Shown one piece after another: positions 41,856 to 51,268 of a stretch of 64,000 nucleotides of DNA (position 1 is the first letter of the stretch; the number at the start of each line of letters is the position of its first letter). The position numbers were made by a program, and so were the translations under genes. This DNA comes from Mesorhizobium shangrilense (GTDB lineage: Bacteria > Pseudomonadota > Alphaproteobacteria > Rhizobiales > Rhizobiaceae): NCBI RefSeq assembly GCF_028826155.1, contig NZ_JAQGPN010000001.1:3849501-3913500 (forward strand), given 5' to 3'. The notes beneath the pieces were generated by a model that saw only the letters and a program-made list of their open reading frames with translations, searched no databases and was not told the origin of the DNA.

Positions 41856-43478
41856 CTACGCGCGCAGGCCCGGCGCCTCCTGGCCCGTGCGCTCGACATA
41901 TTCGGTGTAGCCGCCGCCATAGGCATTAAAGCCGTCCGGCGTCAGTTCCAGGACGCGATTCGACAGCGCGGCGAGGAAATGCCGGTCGTGGCTGACGAAG
42001 AGCATCGCCCCCTCGTAGCGCGAGAGGGCTTCGATCAGCATCTGCTTGGTGGCGATGTCGAGATGGTTGGTCGGCTCGTCGAGAACGAGGAAATTCGGCG
42101 GATCGAACAGCATCTTGGCCATGACGAGCCGGGCCTTCTCGCCGCCCGAAAGCACGCGGCACTTCTTCTCTACCTCATCGCCCGGAAACCCAAAGCAGCC
42201 GGCAAGGGCGCGCAACGGCGCCTGGCCCGCCTGCGGAAAGGAATCCTCCAGCGACTGCAGCACTGTGCGATCTCCGTCGAGCAGTTCCATGGCGTGCTGG
42301 GCGAAGTAGCCCATCTTGACGCTCGGGCCGCGCGCCACCGTGCCGTCGTCCGGTTCCGAGGCGCCGGCGACGAGCTTCAGGAGGGTAGACTTGCCGGCCC
42401 CGTTGACGCCCATGACGCACCAGCGCTCGCGGCGGCGGACCTGGAAGTCGAGCCCTTCGTAGATGCGGCGATCGCCATAGCTCTTGTGGACGTTCTTGAG
42501 CGTGGCCACGTCCTCGCCCGAACGCGGCGCCGGCTGGAATTCGAAACGCACCGTCTGCTGGCGCTTGGGCGGCTCGACCTTGTCGATCTTGTCCAGCTTC
42601 TTGACGCGGCTCTGCACCTGCGCGGCATGCGAGGCGCGCGCCTTGAAGCGTTCGATGAAGGCGATCTCCTTGGCGAGCATCGCCTGCTGGCGCTCGAACT
42701 GGGCCTGCTGCTGCACGTCCGCGACGGCGCGCTGCTGGCGATAGAACTCGTAGTCGCCCGAATAGGAGGTGAGCGAACCGCCGTCGATCTCGACGATCTT
42801 GTCGACGATCCGGTTCATGAATTCACGGTCGTGCGACGTCATCAGGAGCGCGCCGTCAAATCCCTTGAGAAAGGTTTCGAGCCAGATCAGGCTTTCGAGG
42901 TCAAGATGGTTGCTGGGCTCGTCGAGGAGCATCACGTCGGGCCGCATCAGCAGGATTTTTGCCAGCGCCACGCGCATCTTCCAACCGCCTGAAAGTTTGC
43001 CGACGTCGCCGTTCATCATCTCCTGGCTGAAGCCGAGCCCGTGCAGAACCTCGCGGGCGCGACCGTCGAGCGCGTAGCCGTCGAGTTCGTCGAAGCGGCC
43101 CTGCACCTCACCGTAGCGCGCGATGATCTCGTCCATCTCGCCGGCGCGGTCGGGGTCGCCCATCGCGGCTTCCAGCTCGGCCATTTCCGCCGCCAGCGCG
43201 CTGACCGGGCCGACGCCGTCGATCACCTCCAGTACCGCACTGCGGCCGGCCATGTCGCCGACGTCCTGACTGAAATAGCCGATGGTGACGCCGCGATCGA
43301 CCGCCACCTGTCCCTCGTCGGGCTGCTCCTCGCCGGTGATCATGCGGAACAGCGTCGTCTTGCCCGCGCCGTTGGGGCCGACCAGCCCGATCTTCTCGCC
43401 GCGCTGAAGCGCAGCAGACGCCTCGATGAAGACGATCTGCTTGCCGTTCTGCTTGCCGATGCTTTCCAGGCGGATCAT
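41856..43478 (-). CDS. ABC-F family ATPase (YbiT/Uup type)
   Basis: This is a 540-residue soluble protein with two ABC domains and no membrane segments. It starts at ATG 43478 (MIRLESIGKQ). Walker A is GPNGAGKTT at about 34-42 and GVNGAGKST in the second half. Signatures are LSGGWKMRVALA and LSGGEKARLVMA, and Walker B is MLLDEPSNHLD and LVLDEPTNHLD. The linker between domains (EIAFIERFKARASHAAQVQS) is the ABC-F interdomain region. ABC-F proteins act on stalled ribosomes. Confidence 0.93.
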   Translation of the reverse strand: MIRLESIGKQNGKQIVFIEASAALQRGEKIGLVGPNGAGKTTLFRMITGEEQPDEGQVAVDRGVTIGYFSQDVGDMAGRSAVLEVIDGVGPVSALAAEMAELEAAMGDPDRAGEMDEIIARYGEVQGRFDELDGYALDGRAREVLHGLGFSQEMMNGDVGKLSGGWKMRVALAKILLMRPDVMLLDEPSNHLDLESLIWLETFLKGFDGALLMTSHDREFMNRIVDKIVEIDGGSLTSYSGDYEFYRQQRAVADVQQQAQFERQQAMLAKEIAFIERFKARASHAAQVQSRVKKLDKIDKVEPPKRQQTVRFEFQPAPRSGEDVATLKNVHKSYGDRRIYEGLDFQVRRRERWCVMGVNGAGKSTLLKLVAGASEPDDGTVARGPSVKMGYFAQHAMELLDGDRTVLQSLEDSFPQAGQAPLRALAGCFGFPGDEVEKKCRVLSGGEKARLVMAKMLFDPPNFLVLDEPTNHLDIATKQMLIEALSRYEGAMLFVSHDRHFLAALSNRVLELTPDGFNAYGGGYTEYVERTGQEAPGLRA

Positions 43479-43730
43479 GCTTGGTCCAACGTGTTCAGGA
43501 TGTTTGGGGCGGCCGCGAGACTGTCGCGAACCGAAGCGAGCGGACGCTAAACCATCGCGACCGCGCCGGCGCAAGAGCGCCGATGCGTCGCGGCGGTCTC
43601 GCCGCCGGCTCGGGCATGGACGTTAAATGCCTGCGATGCGCACCGGCACGGACGGAAACGCCCTCCCCTTCATTCCGTGCCAATACTGTCCTATGCTGGC
43701 TTTGGCGGGGGCTTTCCGGGAGGGACCCTC

Positions 43731-45125
43731 ATGGCAAGTTGGCAGCCCGATCCATCATTTTATCCATCGCCCAGGATGGCGGCGAAGGCGCCGGCCGAGA
43801 AACTCGCCTACGTCGCAGCTTTCGATCCCGATCGCCAAAAGCCCGACGCCATCGCCGTGGTCGACGTCGATCCGACATCGGCGACCTACTCGAAGATCGT
43901 CGGCCAGGTCGACATGCCGAACGTCGGCGACGAGCTGCACCATTTCGGCTGGAACGCCTGCTCCTCGTGCCTCTGCCCCAACGCGCCGCATCCGCACATG
44001 GAACGCCGCTACCTCGTTGTGCCCGGTCTGCGCTCGTCGCGGCTGCACATCATCGACACCAAGGCCGATCCGAAGAACCCGAAGATCGTGAAGGTCATCG
44101 AGCCGGCGGAAGTCGCCGAAAAGGCCGGCTACTCGCGGCTCCACACCATCCATTGCGGACCCGAAGGCATCTACGTCAACGCGCTGGGCAACGCCGAGGG
44201 CAAAGCGCCCGGCGGCATCTTCCTGCTCGATCCCGACAGTTTCGACGTGATGGGCCAGTGGGAGATCGACCGCGGCCCGCAGAAGCTCGCCTACGATTTC
44301 TGGTGGCACCTCGGTCATGACACCATGATCACCAGCGAGTGGGGCACACCCGACACCTTCGAGAATGGGCTGGTGCCGGAAGTGCTGCTCGGCAGCAATT
44401 ACGGTCGACGGCTACACTTCTGGGACCTCCACACGCGCAAGCACCTGCAGGAGATTGATTTCGGCGCGGAGCACCAGCTCGTCTTCGAGCTCAGGCCCGC
44501 CCACGACCCGACCAAGGCCTACGGCTTCGTCGGCTGCGTCATCAGCCTCAAGGACCTGTCGGCCTCGATATGGACCTGGTATCGCGACGGCGCCAAGTGG
44601 GCGGTGAAGAAGATCATCGAGATCCCCGCCGAGCCGGCCGACCCGGCAAAGCTGCCGCCGGTGCTGCAGGGCTTCAAGGCGGTCGCGCCGCTGGTCACAG
44701 ATATCGACCTCTCGATGGACGACCGCTTCCTCTACGTCTCCTGCTGGGGCACCGGCGACATGATCCAGTACGACGTGTCGGATCCGTTCAACCCGAAGGA
44801 GACCGGCCGCGTGCGCATCGGCGGCATCGTCTCGCGCGCCACCCATCCCGGGGCGAAGAACGGCGCGCTTAACGGCGGCCCGCAGATGGTGGAGATCAGC
44901 CGCGACGGCAAGCGCGTCTACTTCACCAACTCGCTCTATGGCCCGATCGACCCGCAGTTCTATCCCGAAGGGCTCGACGGCTGGATGGTCAAGCTCGACG
45001 TCGGCGACAATGGCGGCATCAGCTTCGACGAGAAGTTCTTCGTCGACTGGCCGAAGGGACATAGGCCGCACCAGGTCCGGCTGGAGGGAGGAGACTGCTC
45101 GTCGGATTCCTATTGCTATCCGTGA
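43731..45125 (+). CDS. Selenium-binding protein (SBP56)/methanethiol oxidase family
   Basis: This is a 464-residue beta-propeller protein starting at ATG 43731 (MASWQPDPSF) with GGGAGGGA upstream. The conserved HH (70-71) and WNACSSC with Cys77 and Cys80 match the selenium/copper site of the family. Bacterial members called MtoX oxidise methanethiol to formaldehyde, hydrogen sulfide and peroxide. This copy has no signal peptide, unlike secreted MtoX, so it probably stays in the cytoplasm. A family member by sequence; the reaction here is inference. Confidence 0.88.
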   Translation: MASWQPDPSFYPSPRMAAKAPAEKLAYVAAFDPDRQKPDAIAVVDVDPTSATYSKIVGQVDMPNVGDELHHFGWNACSSCLCPNAPHPHMERRYLVVPGLRSSRLHIIDTKADPKNPKIVKVIEPAEVAEKAGYSRLHTIHCGPEGIYVNALGNAEGKAPGGIFLLDPDSFDVMGQWEIDRGPQKLAYDFWWHLGHDTMITSEWGTPDTFENGLVPEVLLGSNYGRRLHFWDLHTRKHLQEIDFGAEHQLVFELRPAHDPTKAYGFVGCVISLKDLSASIWTWYRDGAKWAVKKIIEIPAEPADPAKLPPVLQGFKAVAPLVTDIDLSMDDRFLYVSCWGTGDMIQYDVSDPFNPKETGRVRIGGIVSRATHPGAKNGALNGGPQMVEISRDGKRVYFTNSLYGPIDPQFYPEGLDGWMVKLDVGDNGGISFDEKFFVDWPKGHRPHQVRLEGGDCSSDSYCYP

Positions 45126-45174
45126 AAGACCTCTTCCGGAGATGGGGCAGCCGCACCAGCTACGCGGCGCATAG

Positions 45175-45315
45175 CCCCCACTCCATCTCGCCTTCGGCTC
45201 GCCACCTCTCCCCCACCCCGTGGGGTAGAGGAAGGGCGCCAAGCAGTGCAGTTGGGACTTCCTCTCCCCCGTCGATCGGGGGAGAGGTGGCGAGCGCAGC
45301 GAGCCGGAGTGGGGG
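45175..45315. repeat. Intergenic palindromic element (BIME/RIME-like)
   Basis: Left arm 45175-45214 (CCCCCACTCC ... CACCTCTCCCCC) is the imperfect reverse complement of right arm 45278-45315 (GGGGGAGAGG ... GGAGTGGGGG). The interior adds CCCCGTGGGG and CCCCCGTCGATCGGGGG hairpins. It fills the gap between the SBP56 gene and the membrane protein gene. It probably belongs to a repeated chromosomal family. Confidence 0.7.
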
Positions 45316-45366
45316 TCGAAAGCTGGCTGCCAGATCCTGCCGAAAATCGTCCTTCGAGGCTCATGA

Positions 45367-45984
45367 ATGTCGCCCTGGCTGGTGCTAGCCGGGCTCGGCG
45401 CCTTCCACGGCCTCAATCCGGCCATGGGCTGGCTTTTTGCGGTGGCGCTCGGCCTCCATCGCAAAAGCCGGCGCGTGGTCTGGCTGTCGCTCCTTCCGAT
45501 CGCACTCGGCCACGCGGCCTCCATAGGGGTGGTCGCGCTTACAGCCGTGGCGCTCGGCCTGTTCGTTCCGCAACGCACGCTGGAGATCGCCGGCGGCCTG
45601 CTGCTGATCGGCTGGGCGGCGTGGCACGCCGTTCGCGGCCATTCCCGCCGCGTGCGCGTCGGGATGCAGACCGGCATGCTGGGGCTCGGCCTGTGGTCAT
45701 TCCTGATGGCGACGGCACACGGCGCCGGCCTCATGCTGGTGCCGGTGATCATCCCGCTCTGCCTGTCCGGCATGCCCGGGCAGGAGATCACGGCGTCCGG
45801 CTCGCTGCTGACGGCGCTGGCGGCGATCGGCGTACACACGGCCGCGATGCTCGCAGTCACCGGCGTGATCGCCGCTTCCGTCTACGAATGGATCGGCCTC
45901 GCCTTCCTGCGGCGCGGCTGGATAAACCTGGACTACCTTTGGACCGCAGCGCTCATCCTGGCCGGACTGATCCTCATCGCGTGA
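45367..45984 (+). CDS. Multi-pass membrane protein beside SBP56
   Basis: This is a 205-residue integral membrane protein with about six TM segments. The first (WLVLAGLGAFHGLNPAMGWL) carries HGxNPxMGW, reminiscent of the HxxxxD-type motifs of HupE/UreJ and nickel transporters. A second His-containing motif is MATAHGAGLML. It may be a transporter for a metal or sulfur compound linked to the SBP56 protein, but only proximity supports that. It is separated from SBP56 by a palindromic repeat, so it may be independently expressed. Confidence 0.6.
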   Translation: MSPWLVLAGLGAFHGLNPAMGWLFAVALGLHRKSRRVVWLSLLPIALGHAASIGVVALTAVALGLFVPQRTLEIAGGLLLIGWAAWHAVRGHSRRVRVGMQTGMLGLGLWSFLMATAHGAGLMLVPVIIPLCLSGMPGQEITASGSLLTALAAIGVHTAAMLAVTGVIAASVYEWIGLAFLRRGWINLDYLWTAALILAGLILIA

Positions 45985-46089
45985 GGCCCAACCGAAGCAC
46001 CAAAAGCGCTCCGAAGAGAGCGTCTCCCTTCTCTTTTTCCTGCTAACTCTGTCCGGCCTTTTTCCTTGCTCCCTGTCCTATAATGCTCC

Positions 46090-48327
46090 ATGTCATTGGG
46101 GCGGCGTTCGGGGAGCGCCGTAGTGTCATTCATGCGCGTTCGAAGCAACGCATCGTCAGCGGGTGGGCAACGCCGAATGGGTGGTCCGTTCGAGCCGAGG
46201 AAAGCGAGGGGACGGATCGCGGCTGCATTGCTGGCCGTCGATGCCTGGATCGATTCCACTGTCTGGAACGCCGGCTTCAAACTCGGTGAGTTCTGGGAAA
46301 GGCTCACCATCTTCTTCCGCCGCTTCCGCGTCACCGGTTTCCGCCGCGCGTTGGTCGAGCTGTCGAGCGAAGGCTTTACGATGGGCGTCGCGGGCGCCGT
46401 CCTGATGCTCGCCCTGGCGCAGCCCGCCTTTGAGGCGACAAAGGGAGACTGGCGGTTGCAGGGCGAATTCGCCGTCACCTTCCTCGACCGTTACGGCGCC
46501 GAGGTCGGCCGGCGCGGCATCATACAGCGCGATTCCATTCCGGTCGACGAGATGCCGGACAACCTCATCAAGGCCGTGCTCGCCACCGAGGACCGGCGCT
46601 TCTTCCAGCACTGGGGCATCGATTTCTTCGGGCTCACGCGCGCCATGACGGAGAACGTGCGGGCCAACTCGGTCGTGCAGGGGGGCTCGACGCTGTCGCA
46701 GCAGCTCGCAAAGAATCTCTTCCTGACGAACGAGCGCACGGTCGAGCGCAAGGTCAAGGAGGCCTTCCTCTCCCTGTGGCTGGAGATGAACCTCTCCAAG
46801 AAGGAGATCCTGCAGCTCTATCTCGACCGCGCCTATATGGGCGGCGGCACCTTTGGCATCGCGGCGGCGGCGGACTTCTATTTCGGCAAGAGCGTGAAGG
46901 AGCTCAATCTCGCCGAGTCGGCGATGCTGGCCGGCCTGTTCAAGGCTCCCGCCCGTTATGCGCCCCACATCAACCTGCCGGCGGCCCGCGCTCGCGCCAA
47001 CGAGGTGCTCACCAACATGGTTCAGGGCGGCTTCATGACCGAAGGCCAGGTGCTCTCGGCAAGGCTGCATCCGGCGGATGTCGTCGACCGCGGCGCCGAC
47101 AAGAGCCCCGACTATTTCCTCGACTGGGCTTTCGAACAGGCCAAGGAGATCGGGAAGAAGGTCGGCGTGCGCACCATGGTCGCGCGAACGACGGTCGACC
47201 TCGGGCTCCAGCGCGCCGCCGAAGAGACGCTCGAGTATCATTTGAGGACCTACGGCAAGGAGTACGACGTCGCCGAGGGAGCCATTGTCATGATCGAGAA
47301 CAACGGCGCGGTGCGGGCCATTGTCGGCGGTCGGGACTACGGGGCCAGCCAGTTCAACCGCGCCACCAGAGCCCTGCGCCAGGCGGGCTCCTCCTTCAAG
47401 CCTTATGTCTTCGCGGCCGCCATGGAAAAGGGCTTCACGCCAGATTCCCTGATCTCCGACGCGCCCATAACCTGGAATGGCTGGTCGCCGAAGAACTACA
47501 CGCGCGGCTACTCGGGCCGGATGACCCTCACTACGGCGCTGGTGAAGTCGATCAACACGGTGCCCGTGCGGCTCGCCAAGGAACACCTGACAACCGCCCC
47601 GGTAAAGGCGCTCGCCGAGGCGATGGGCGTGGAGTCGCCGCTCGAATCGCACAAGACCATGGTGCTCGGCACGTCGGGCATGACCGTCATGGACCAGGCG
47701 ACCGGCTACAGCGTCTTCGCCAATGGCGGCTACGCCGGCATGCGCTACGGCATCTCGCAGATCACGACCCATGGCGGCGAGGTCGTCTGGGATCACGACC
47801 GCGACGCTACGCCCCCGCACAGGGTGCTTTCGGAAAAATCTGCAGACGAGATGAATTCGATGCTCGTCCAGGTGCCTGAATGGGGCACCGCGCGACGCGC
47901 CGCCCTCGACGGGATCCGCTCGGCCGGCAAGACCGGCACCACCCAAGCATATCGTGATGCCTGGTATGTCGGCTACACCGGCAACTACACGGCCGCGGTC
48001 TGGCTGGGCAATGATGATTTCTCCCCCACCAACGAGATGACGGGCGGCTCCGTGCCCGCGATGACCTGGCATCGACTGATGGCCTACGCGCACCAGAACA
48101 TCGAGCTGAAGCCGATCCCGGGCATCGACAATCAGCCGGTCGAGACGAGGCCCGTCGCCGCGAAGGGCAAGAAGGACGGAGAATCCGAGGAGATCAACCC
48201 GGCCGAGGCCGAGCGTCCGCCGGTGCTGTCAGCGGCGACGACACGGCTGTTGCGCGAGATGAGCCGGACGTTCAGAACGGCGCCGCCGATCGGGCCGCCG
48301 AAGTCCGAGACGCTGTCCCGGCTTTAG
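46090..48327 (+). CDS. Penicillin-binding protein 1A family bifunctional murein synthase
   Basis: This is a 745-residue class A PBP. A basic cytoplasmic tail and a TM helix at about 98-115 precede the GT51 domain. Its catalytic Glu167 is in ATEDRRFFQHWGID, and GGSTLSQQLAKNLFL follows. The transpeptidase motifs are SSFK (Ser434), SIN (487-489) and KTGTT (614-618). The C-terminal tail is charged and basic. ATG 46090 is the first start; ATG 46132 is possible. It polymerises glycan strands and cross-links peptides in the periplasm. Confidence 0.93.
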   Translation: MSLGRRSGSAVVSFMRVRSNASSAGGQRRMGGPFEPRKARGRIAAALLAVDAWIDSTVWNAGFKLGEFWERLTIFFRRFRVTGFRRALVELSSEGFTMGVAGAVLMLALAQPAFEATKGDWRLQGEFAVTFLDRYGAEVGRRGIIQRDSIPVDEMPDNLIKAVLATEDRRFFQHWGIDFFGLTRAMTENVRANSVVQGGSTLSQQLAKNLFLTNERTVERKVKEAFLSLWLEMNLSKKEILQLYLDRAYMGGGTFGIAAAADFYFGKSVKELNLAESAMLAGLFKAPARYAPHINLPAARARANEVLTNMVQGGFMTEGQVLSARLHPADVVDRGADKSPDYFLDWAFEQAKEIGKKVGVRTMVARTTVDLGLQRAAEETLEYHLRTYGKEYDVAEGAIVMIENNGAVRAIVGGRDYGASQFNRATRALRQAGSSFKPYVFAAAMEKGFTPDSLISDAPITWNGWSPKNYTRGYSGRMTLTTALVKSINTVPVRLAKEHLTTAPVKALAEAMGVESPLESHKTMVLGTSGMTVMDQATGYSVFANGGYAGMRYGISQITTHGGEVVWDHDRDATPPHRVLSEKSADEMNSMLVQVPEWGTARRAALDGIRSAGKTGTTQAYRDAWYVGYTGNYTAAVWLGNDDFSPTNEMTGGSVPAMTWHRLMAYAHQNIELKPIPGIDNQPVETRPVAAKGKKDGESEEINPAEAERPPVLSAATTRLLREMSRTFRTAPPIGPPKSETLSRL

Positions 48328-48434
48328 GACGCGTAGTGGAGTCATCTCGCTCGAATGTCGGCTGGCCGACGCTTGCATTCCCCTCATCCCGCGGGATATC
48401 GGGAAGAAACCTCCCAAGGGCCGACACCCAAGGC

Positions 48435-49019
48435 ATGTTCCGCACGATTTTCCTGACCGCCCTCGCCATCACGATCGCCATTGTCGGCGGAGCCGGCAGC
48501 GTGTGGTACGCCCTGGACATGCAGGACGGCATCGGTGCGCTCGGCGTCGGCCCTTGGAAAGCCCATCCGGAGCTTGGCAGCCCTCAGGCGGATCCCTACT
48601 CCAAGGCGCGCGTCGCTCGCGAGGGCCTCCTGGCCCTGGGCCGCGCCGAAGGACTGACATTCACCGCCACGCACGACTCGGCAGGCGCCCAGTTGCGCCG
48701 CAATTGCGACTACACCATCGTGGGCGTCATGCCGCCCGCGCGTTTCTGGACGCTGTTTCCGGCCGATTTTCGGATGACAACCCTCTCGTCATCCGGCTCG
48801 CGTCCCGCTGCACTCCATTCCCAGGACGTCTTGCGGCTTCCCGGCAACATCGTCTCGATCACGCTCAGTCCCCGGGCTGCGCCGCGGAACTGGATCGCCA
48901 CCTCCGGGAACGGCAGGATGACGGTGTTGCTGACGCTCTACGACACGACGATCGCTGGCAGCACGGGCATGTCCGATATCCAGCTTCCGCAGATTATTCG
49001 TGGTTCGTGCAATGCATAG
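48435..49019 (+). CDS. DUF1214 domain protein, membrane anchored
   Basis: This is a 194-residue protein from ATG 48435 (MFRTIFLTALAITIAIVGG) with AAGG upstream. An N-terminal TM or signal segment precedes a DUF1214-like domain, with VGPWKAHPELGSPQADPYSKARVAREG and the closing NGRMTVLLTLYDTTI. It overlaps the next gene by 8 bp, forming a pair. Function is unknown. Confidence 0.75.
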   Translation: MFRTIFLTALAITIAIVGGAGSVWYALDMQDGIGALGVGPWKAHPELGSPQADPYSKARVAREGLLALGRAEGLTFTATHDSAGAQLRRNCDYTIVGVMPPARFWTLFPADFRMTTLSSSGSRPAALHSQDVLRLPGNIVSITLSPRAAPRNWIATSGNGRMTVLLTLYDTTIAGSTGMSDIQLPQIIRGSCNA

Positions 49020-49584
49020 CAGGCGCCTCCCCCGCTCACATTGGGCAGGCCTGGCATATGCCGTCCTGGTCGGGCTGGTCGGCGCAGGCATCGTCCACGT
49101 GGCCGTTCTCCTGCTGCTTCCAGAGTTCTCGGAGCGGGATCCGTGGTCCCGGCTTGCAGAGCATACCGACGTCTATGTGATGAGCCGGATCGACGGGACG
49201 CCATCTGCAGACGTCATACACGGCTCCGCCGACCCTCTCTTCTATGTGAACGCCTGCCGCTTCAGCCTTGAAGACGGGTATGCCCACATCACGGCGCCCG
49301 GCAACGTGCCCTTCTGGTCGGTTTCCATCTATGACCGGACCGGCCAGAACCTCTACAGCTTCAACGACCGCTCCTCGACGGAAGGCGAACTCGACGTGGT
49401 CGTCGTCACGCCGGCCCAGATGATCGATGTGCGCAAGGAACTACCGCAGGAATTCGTGTCGTCCGTCTTCGTCGAGGCGGATGTCAGCGAAGGCATCGCG
49501 ATGGTACGCGCCTTCGTACCGGACGAGAGCTGGGCGCCGCGCCTTGCGAGCTACATGAAATCCATGCACTGCAGTCAGGAATAG
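49012..49584 (+). CDS. DUF1254 domain protein, membrane anchored
   Basis: This is a 190-residue protein from ATG 49012, translationally coupled to the DUF1214 gene. A TM helix lies at about 15-38, then a compact DUF1254-like domain (VYVMSRIDGTPSADVIH, DPLFYVNACRFSLEDG, FWSVSIYDRTGQNLYSFND). DUF1254 and DUF1214 are often fused in one larger protein. Here they are two short coupled genes, as is usual in rhizobia. Confidence 0.72.
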   Translation: MHSRRLPRSHWAGLAYAVLVGLVGAGIVHVAVLLLLPEFSERDPWSRLAEHTDVYVMSRIDGTPSADVIHGSADPLFYVNACRFSLEDGYAHITAPGNVPFWSVSIYDRTGQNLYSFNDRSSTEGELDVVVVTPAQMIDVRKELPQEFVSSVFVEADVSEGIAMVRAFVPDESWAPRLASYMKSMHCSQE

Positions 49585-49610
49585 AGGCGCCGCGGTCGTC
49601 GTCCCGCTCT

Positions 49611-49799
49611 TCAGGAGGACGGCGACAGGGAGGGCGGCGACGGATCGGGGACGCGGAGACTTATCCCCGGCATGTCCTTTGATGCAAAGCGCTCGTATCT
49701 GACGCCTGGAAATATGATGATCGAAGACCCCTGCGGCGTCTGCCGCGGCGGTCTCGTCAGCGGTGTCTTTCGTGGTGCGAAGGCCAGGATGATGCCCAT
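49611..49799 (-). CDS. Small 62-residue conserved-looking protein
   Basis: This ORF begins MGIILAFAPRKTPLTRP, has a central SSIIIFPGVRYERF, and ends in a Pro/Ser tail. AGAGGG precedes ATG 49799 by about 10 bases. IIIFPGVRYE-type small proteins occur in alphaproteobacteria. It is more convincing than the plus-strand frame in the same place. Function is unknown. Confidence 0.5.
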   Translation of the reverse strand: MGIILAFAPRKTPLTRPPRQTPQGSSIIIFPGVRYERFASKDMPGISLRVPDPSPPSLSPSS

Positions 49800-50239
49800 G
49801 TCACGTCAACCCTCTCGGCTGCCCCGGAGCAATGCACGCAACGCCTCCCACACCCATGAGGCATTCAAATAGGTTAACGCGTCGTTGACGGATTTTGCCT
49901 CAATCGTCGAAAATAGCCCGATTTCGTAGTGCCGCTTGCTCCTCTGTTGCAAGAACCACACGGTCTTGAGCAGCTTTGCGCCCGTTCAGACCATCGTCAC
50001 GGCGCCATCGCATCGGCCATCGCGCTTCATCTCAGCCGAGGCTCATCGCGTCGGTCCTGCATGCGCGGCCGAAGACGACGCGGTAACGCGATCGGTAACG
50101 TAGGTCTTATAAGGGATTGAAACCAAACGGGAACTCTTACGGATCGGTTAACAGTCCGCTAACGGATCGACGCTAATTTGAACGAAGCGAGGTCGTTTCC
50201 TCATCGTCCCTCATTGTATTGCGTCTGGCGTAATCCTTC
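49800..50239. other. 440-bp intergenic region with a CtrA-like half-matching site
   Basis: No gene is supported. It is the upstream region of the DUF2336 gene. TTAA (50148-50151), 7 bases, then CTAA (50159-50162) resembles the CtrA site TTAA-N7-TTAA with one mismatch, about 77 bp before the GTG start. Several other GTTAAC words lie nearby. Confidence 0.4.
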
Positions 50240-51268
50240 GTGTCGTCTGCGGATTTCAGACATATTGCCGTCAAGGGCAAGCTGCACAGGTCGGAACGCC
50301 TGTTCCGCGCTGCCGTCTCCGCCTTCTGCGCGCTCACGCGCCCCAGCCGAAGCGAGATCGCGCAGCTAGAGGATCTAACCCTCCCGCTTTTCGACGCGCA
50401 GCCGAAGGAGTCCAAACGCTTTGCCGCTGCCGCATTGTCCGACGCCGCCGAGGCGCCGAACGCGCTGATCCGCCGGCTGTGTGATGAAACCGTGGACATA
50501 GCGGCCCCCTTGCTGATCCGATCCAAGACCCTGTCGGACATGGACCTCATCGGCCTGATCTGCCGTCACGGTCTTCCGCATGCACGCGCCGTGGCCCGGC
50601 GCTCCAGGCTTCACCCGTCTATTGAGGCTCTCGTGCGCGCCCTGGAAGCGAAGGAACTGAGAGGCCAGAACGAGCCGGAGGAATTGCCGATGCCGCATGA
50701 CGCTCTCGCCAGCCGCCCCGCCTTGGAGCTGGTGTCGCCGCAACCCCTGCCCTCACCGACGTCCGCCCCTTCCGGGGAGGCTGCCGAGCGCATGCGCCAC
50801 CGGCTGCGCGGCGTCATGGCATCGGCGGCGCAGGTCGAGCCGGCCGCTTTAACCGCGACGCCGATCGAAACCCGACTGGCCCGCCTCAAGGTGACAGCGC
50901 TCAGTGGAAATCCTGCATTCTTCCAGACCGCCCTCGCGGACGCGGTCGAGGTCGACCTTGCAGTGGCGCGCGAGATCGCAACCGCCGAGGACTACACCAG
51001 CCTCATCGCCGCGTTAAAGTCGCTGGAGATGAACGAGGAGCAGGCTTTCCTGCTGACCGCCACCGTCTTCCCCGCCAGCTTTTCGAACGCCGCGGCCATC
51101 CGCCTCTTTATCGAGAGCTTTCGGCTGATGCGTCGCGAGGCTGCCAAGGAAACGCTGCGCGGCTGGCGCGCGGCATCGGCGGCCCGCAGTCCTCTGCGCA
51201 CGCAATCGTCCACGGCGGGCAACTCGGACGCGCATCAGGGCAGTTCGGATCGTCTCAGGGCGTCGTGA
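50240..51268 (+). CDS. DUF2336 domain protein
   Basis: This is a 342-residue soluble helical protein starting at GTG 50240. The DUF2336 landmark is PNALIRRLCDETVDIAAPLL with DMDLIGLICRHGLPHARAVARR, and the HEAT-like helical repeats continue to about residue 310. A variable Pro/Ser linker lies near 150-175. Its 3' end overlaps the convergent DUF1491 gene by 14 bp. The family is common in Rhizobiales; function is not established. Confidence 0.78.
   Translation: MSSADFRHIAVKGKLHRSERLFRAAVSAFCALTRPSRSEIAQLEDLTLPLFDAQPKESKRFAAAALSDAAEAPNALIRRLCDETVDIAAPLLIRSKTLSDMDLIGLICRHGLPHARAVARRSRLHPSIEALVRALEAKELRGQNEPEELPMPHDALASRPALELVSPQPLPSPTSAPSGEAAERMRHRLRGVMASAAQVEPAALTATPIETRLARLKVTALSGNPAFFQTALADAVEVDLAVAREIATAEDYTSLIAALKSLEMNEEQAFLLTATVFPASFSNAAAIRLFIESFRLMRREAAKETLRGWRAASAARSPLRTQSSTAGNSDAHQGSSDRLRAS

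Noticed and set aside
43731-45125. Secreted methanethiol oxidase
   Set aside because: No signal peptide is present before the propeller domain, so only the family name is kept.
49672-49872. 66-codon plus-strand ORF
   Set aside because: The minus-strand 49611-49799 ORF in the same place has a better ribosome site and a familiar IIIFPGVRYE core.
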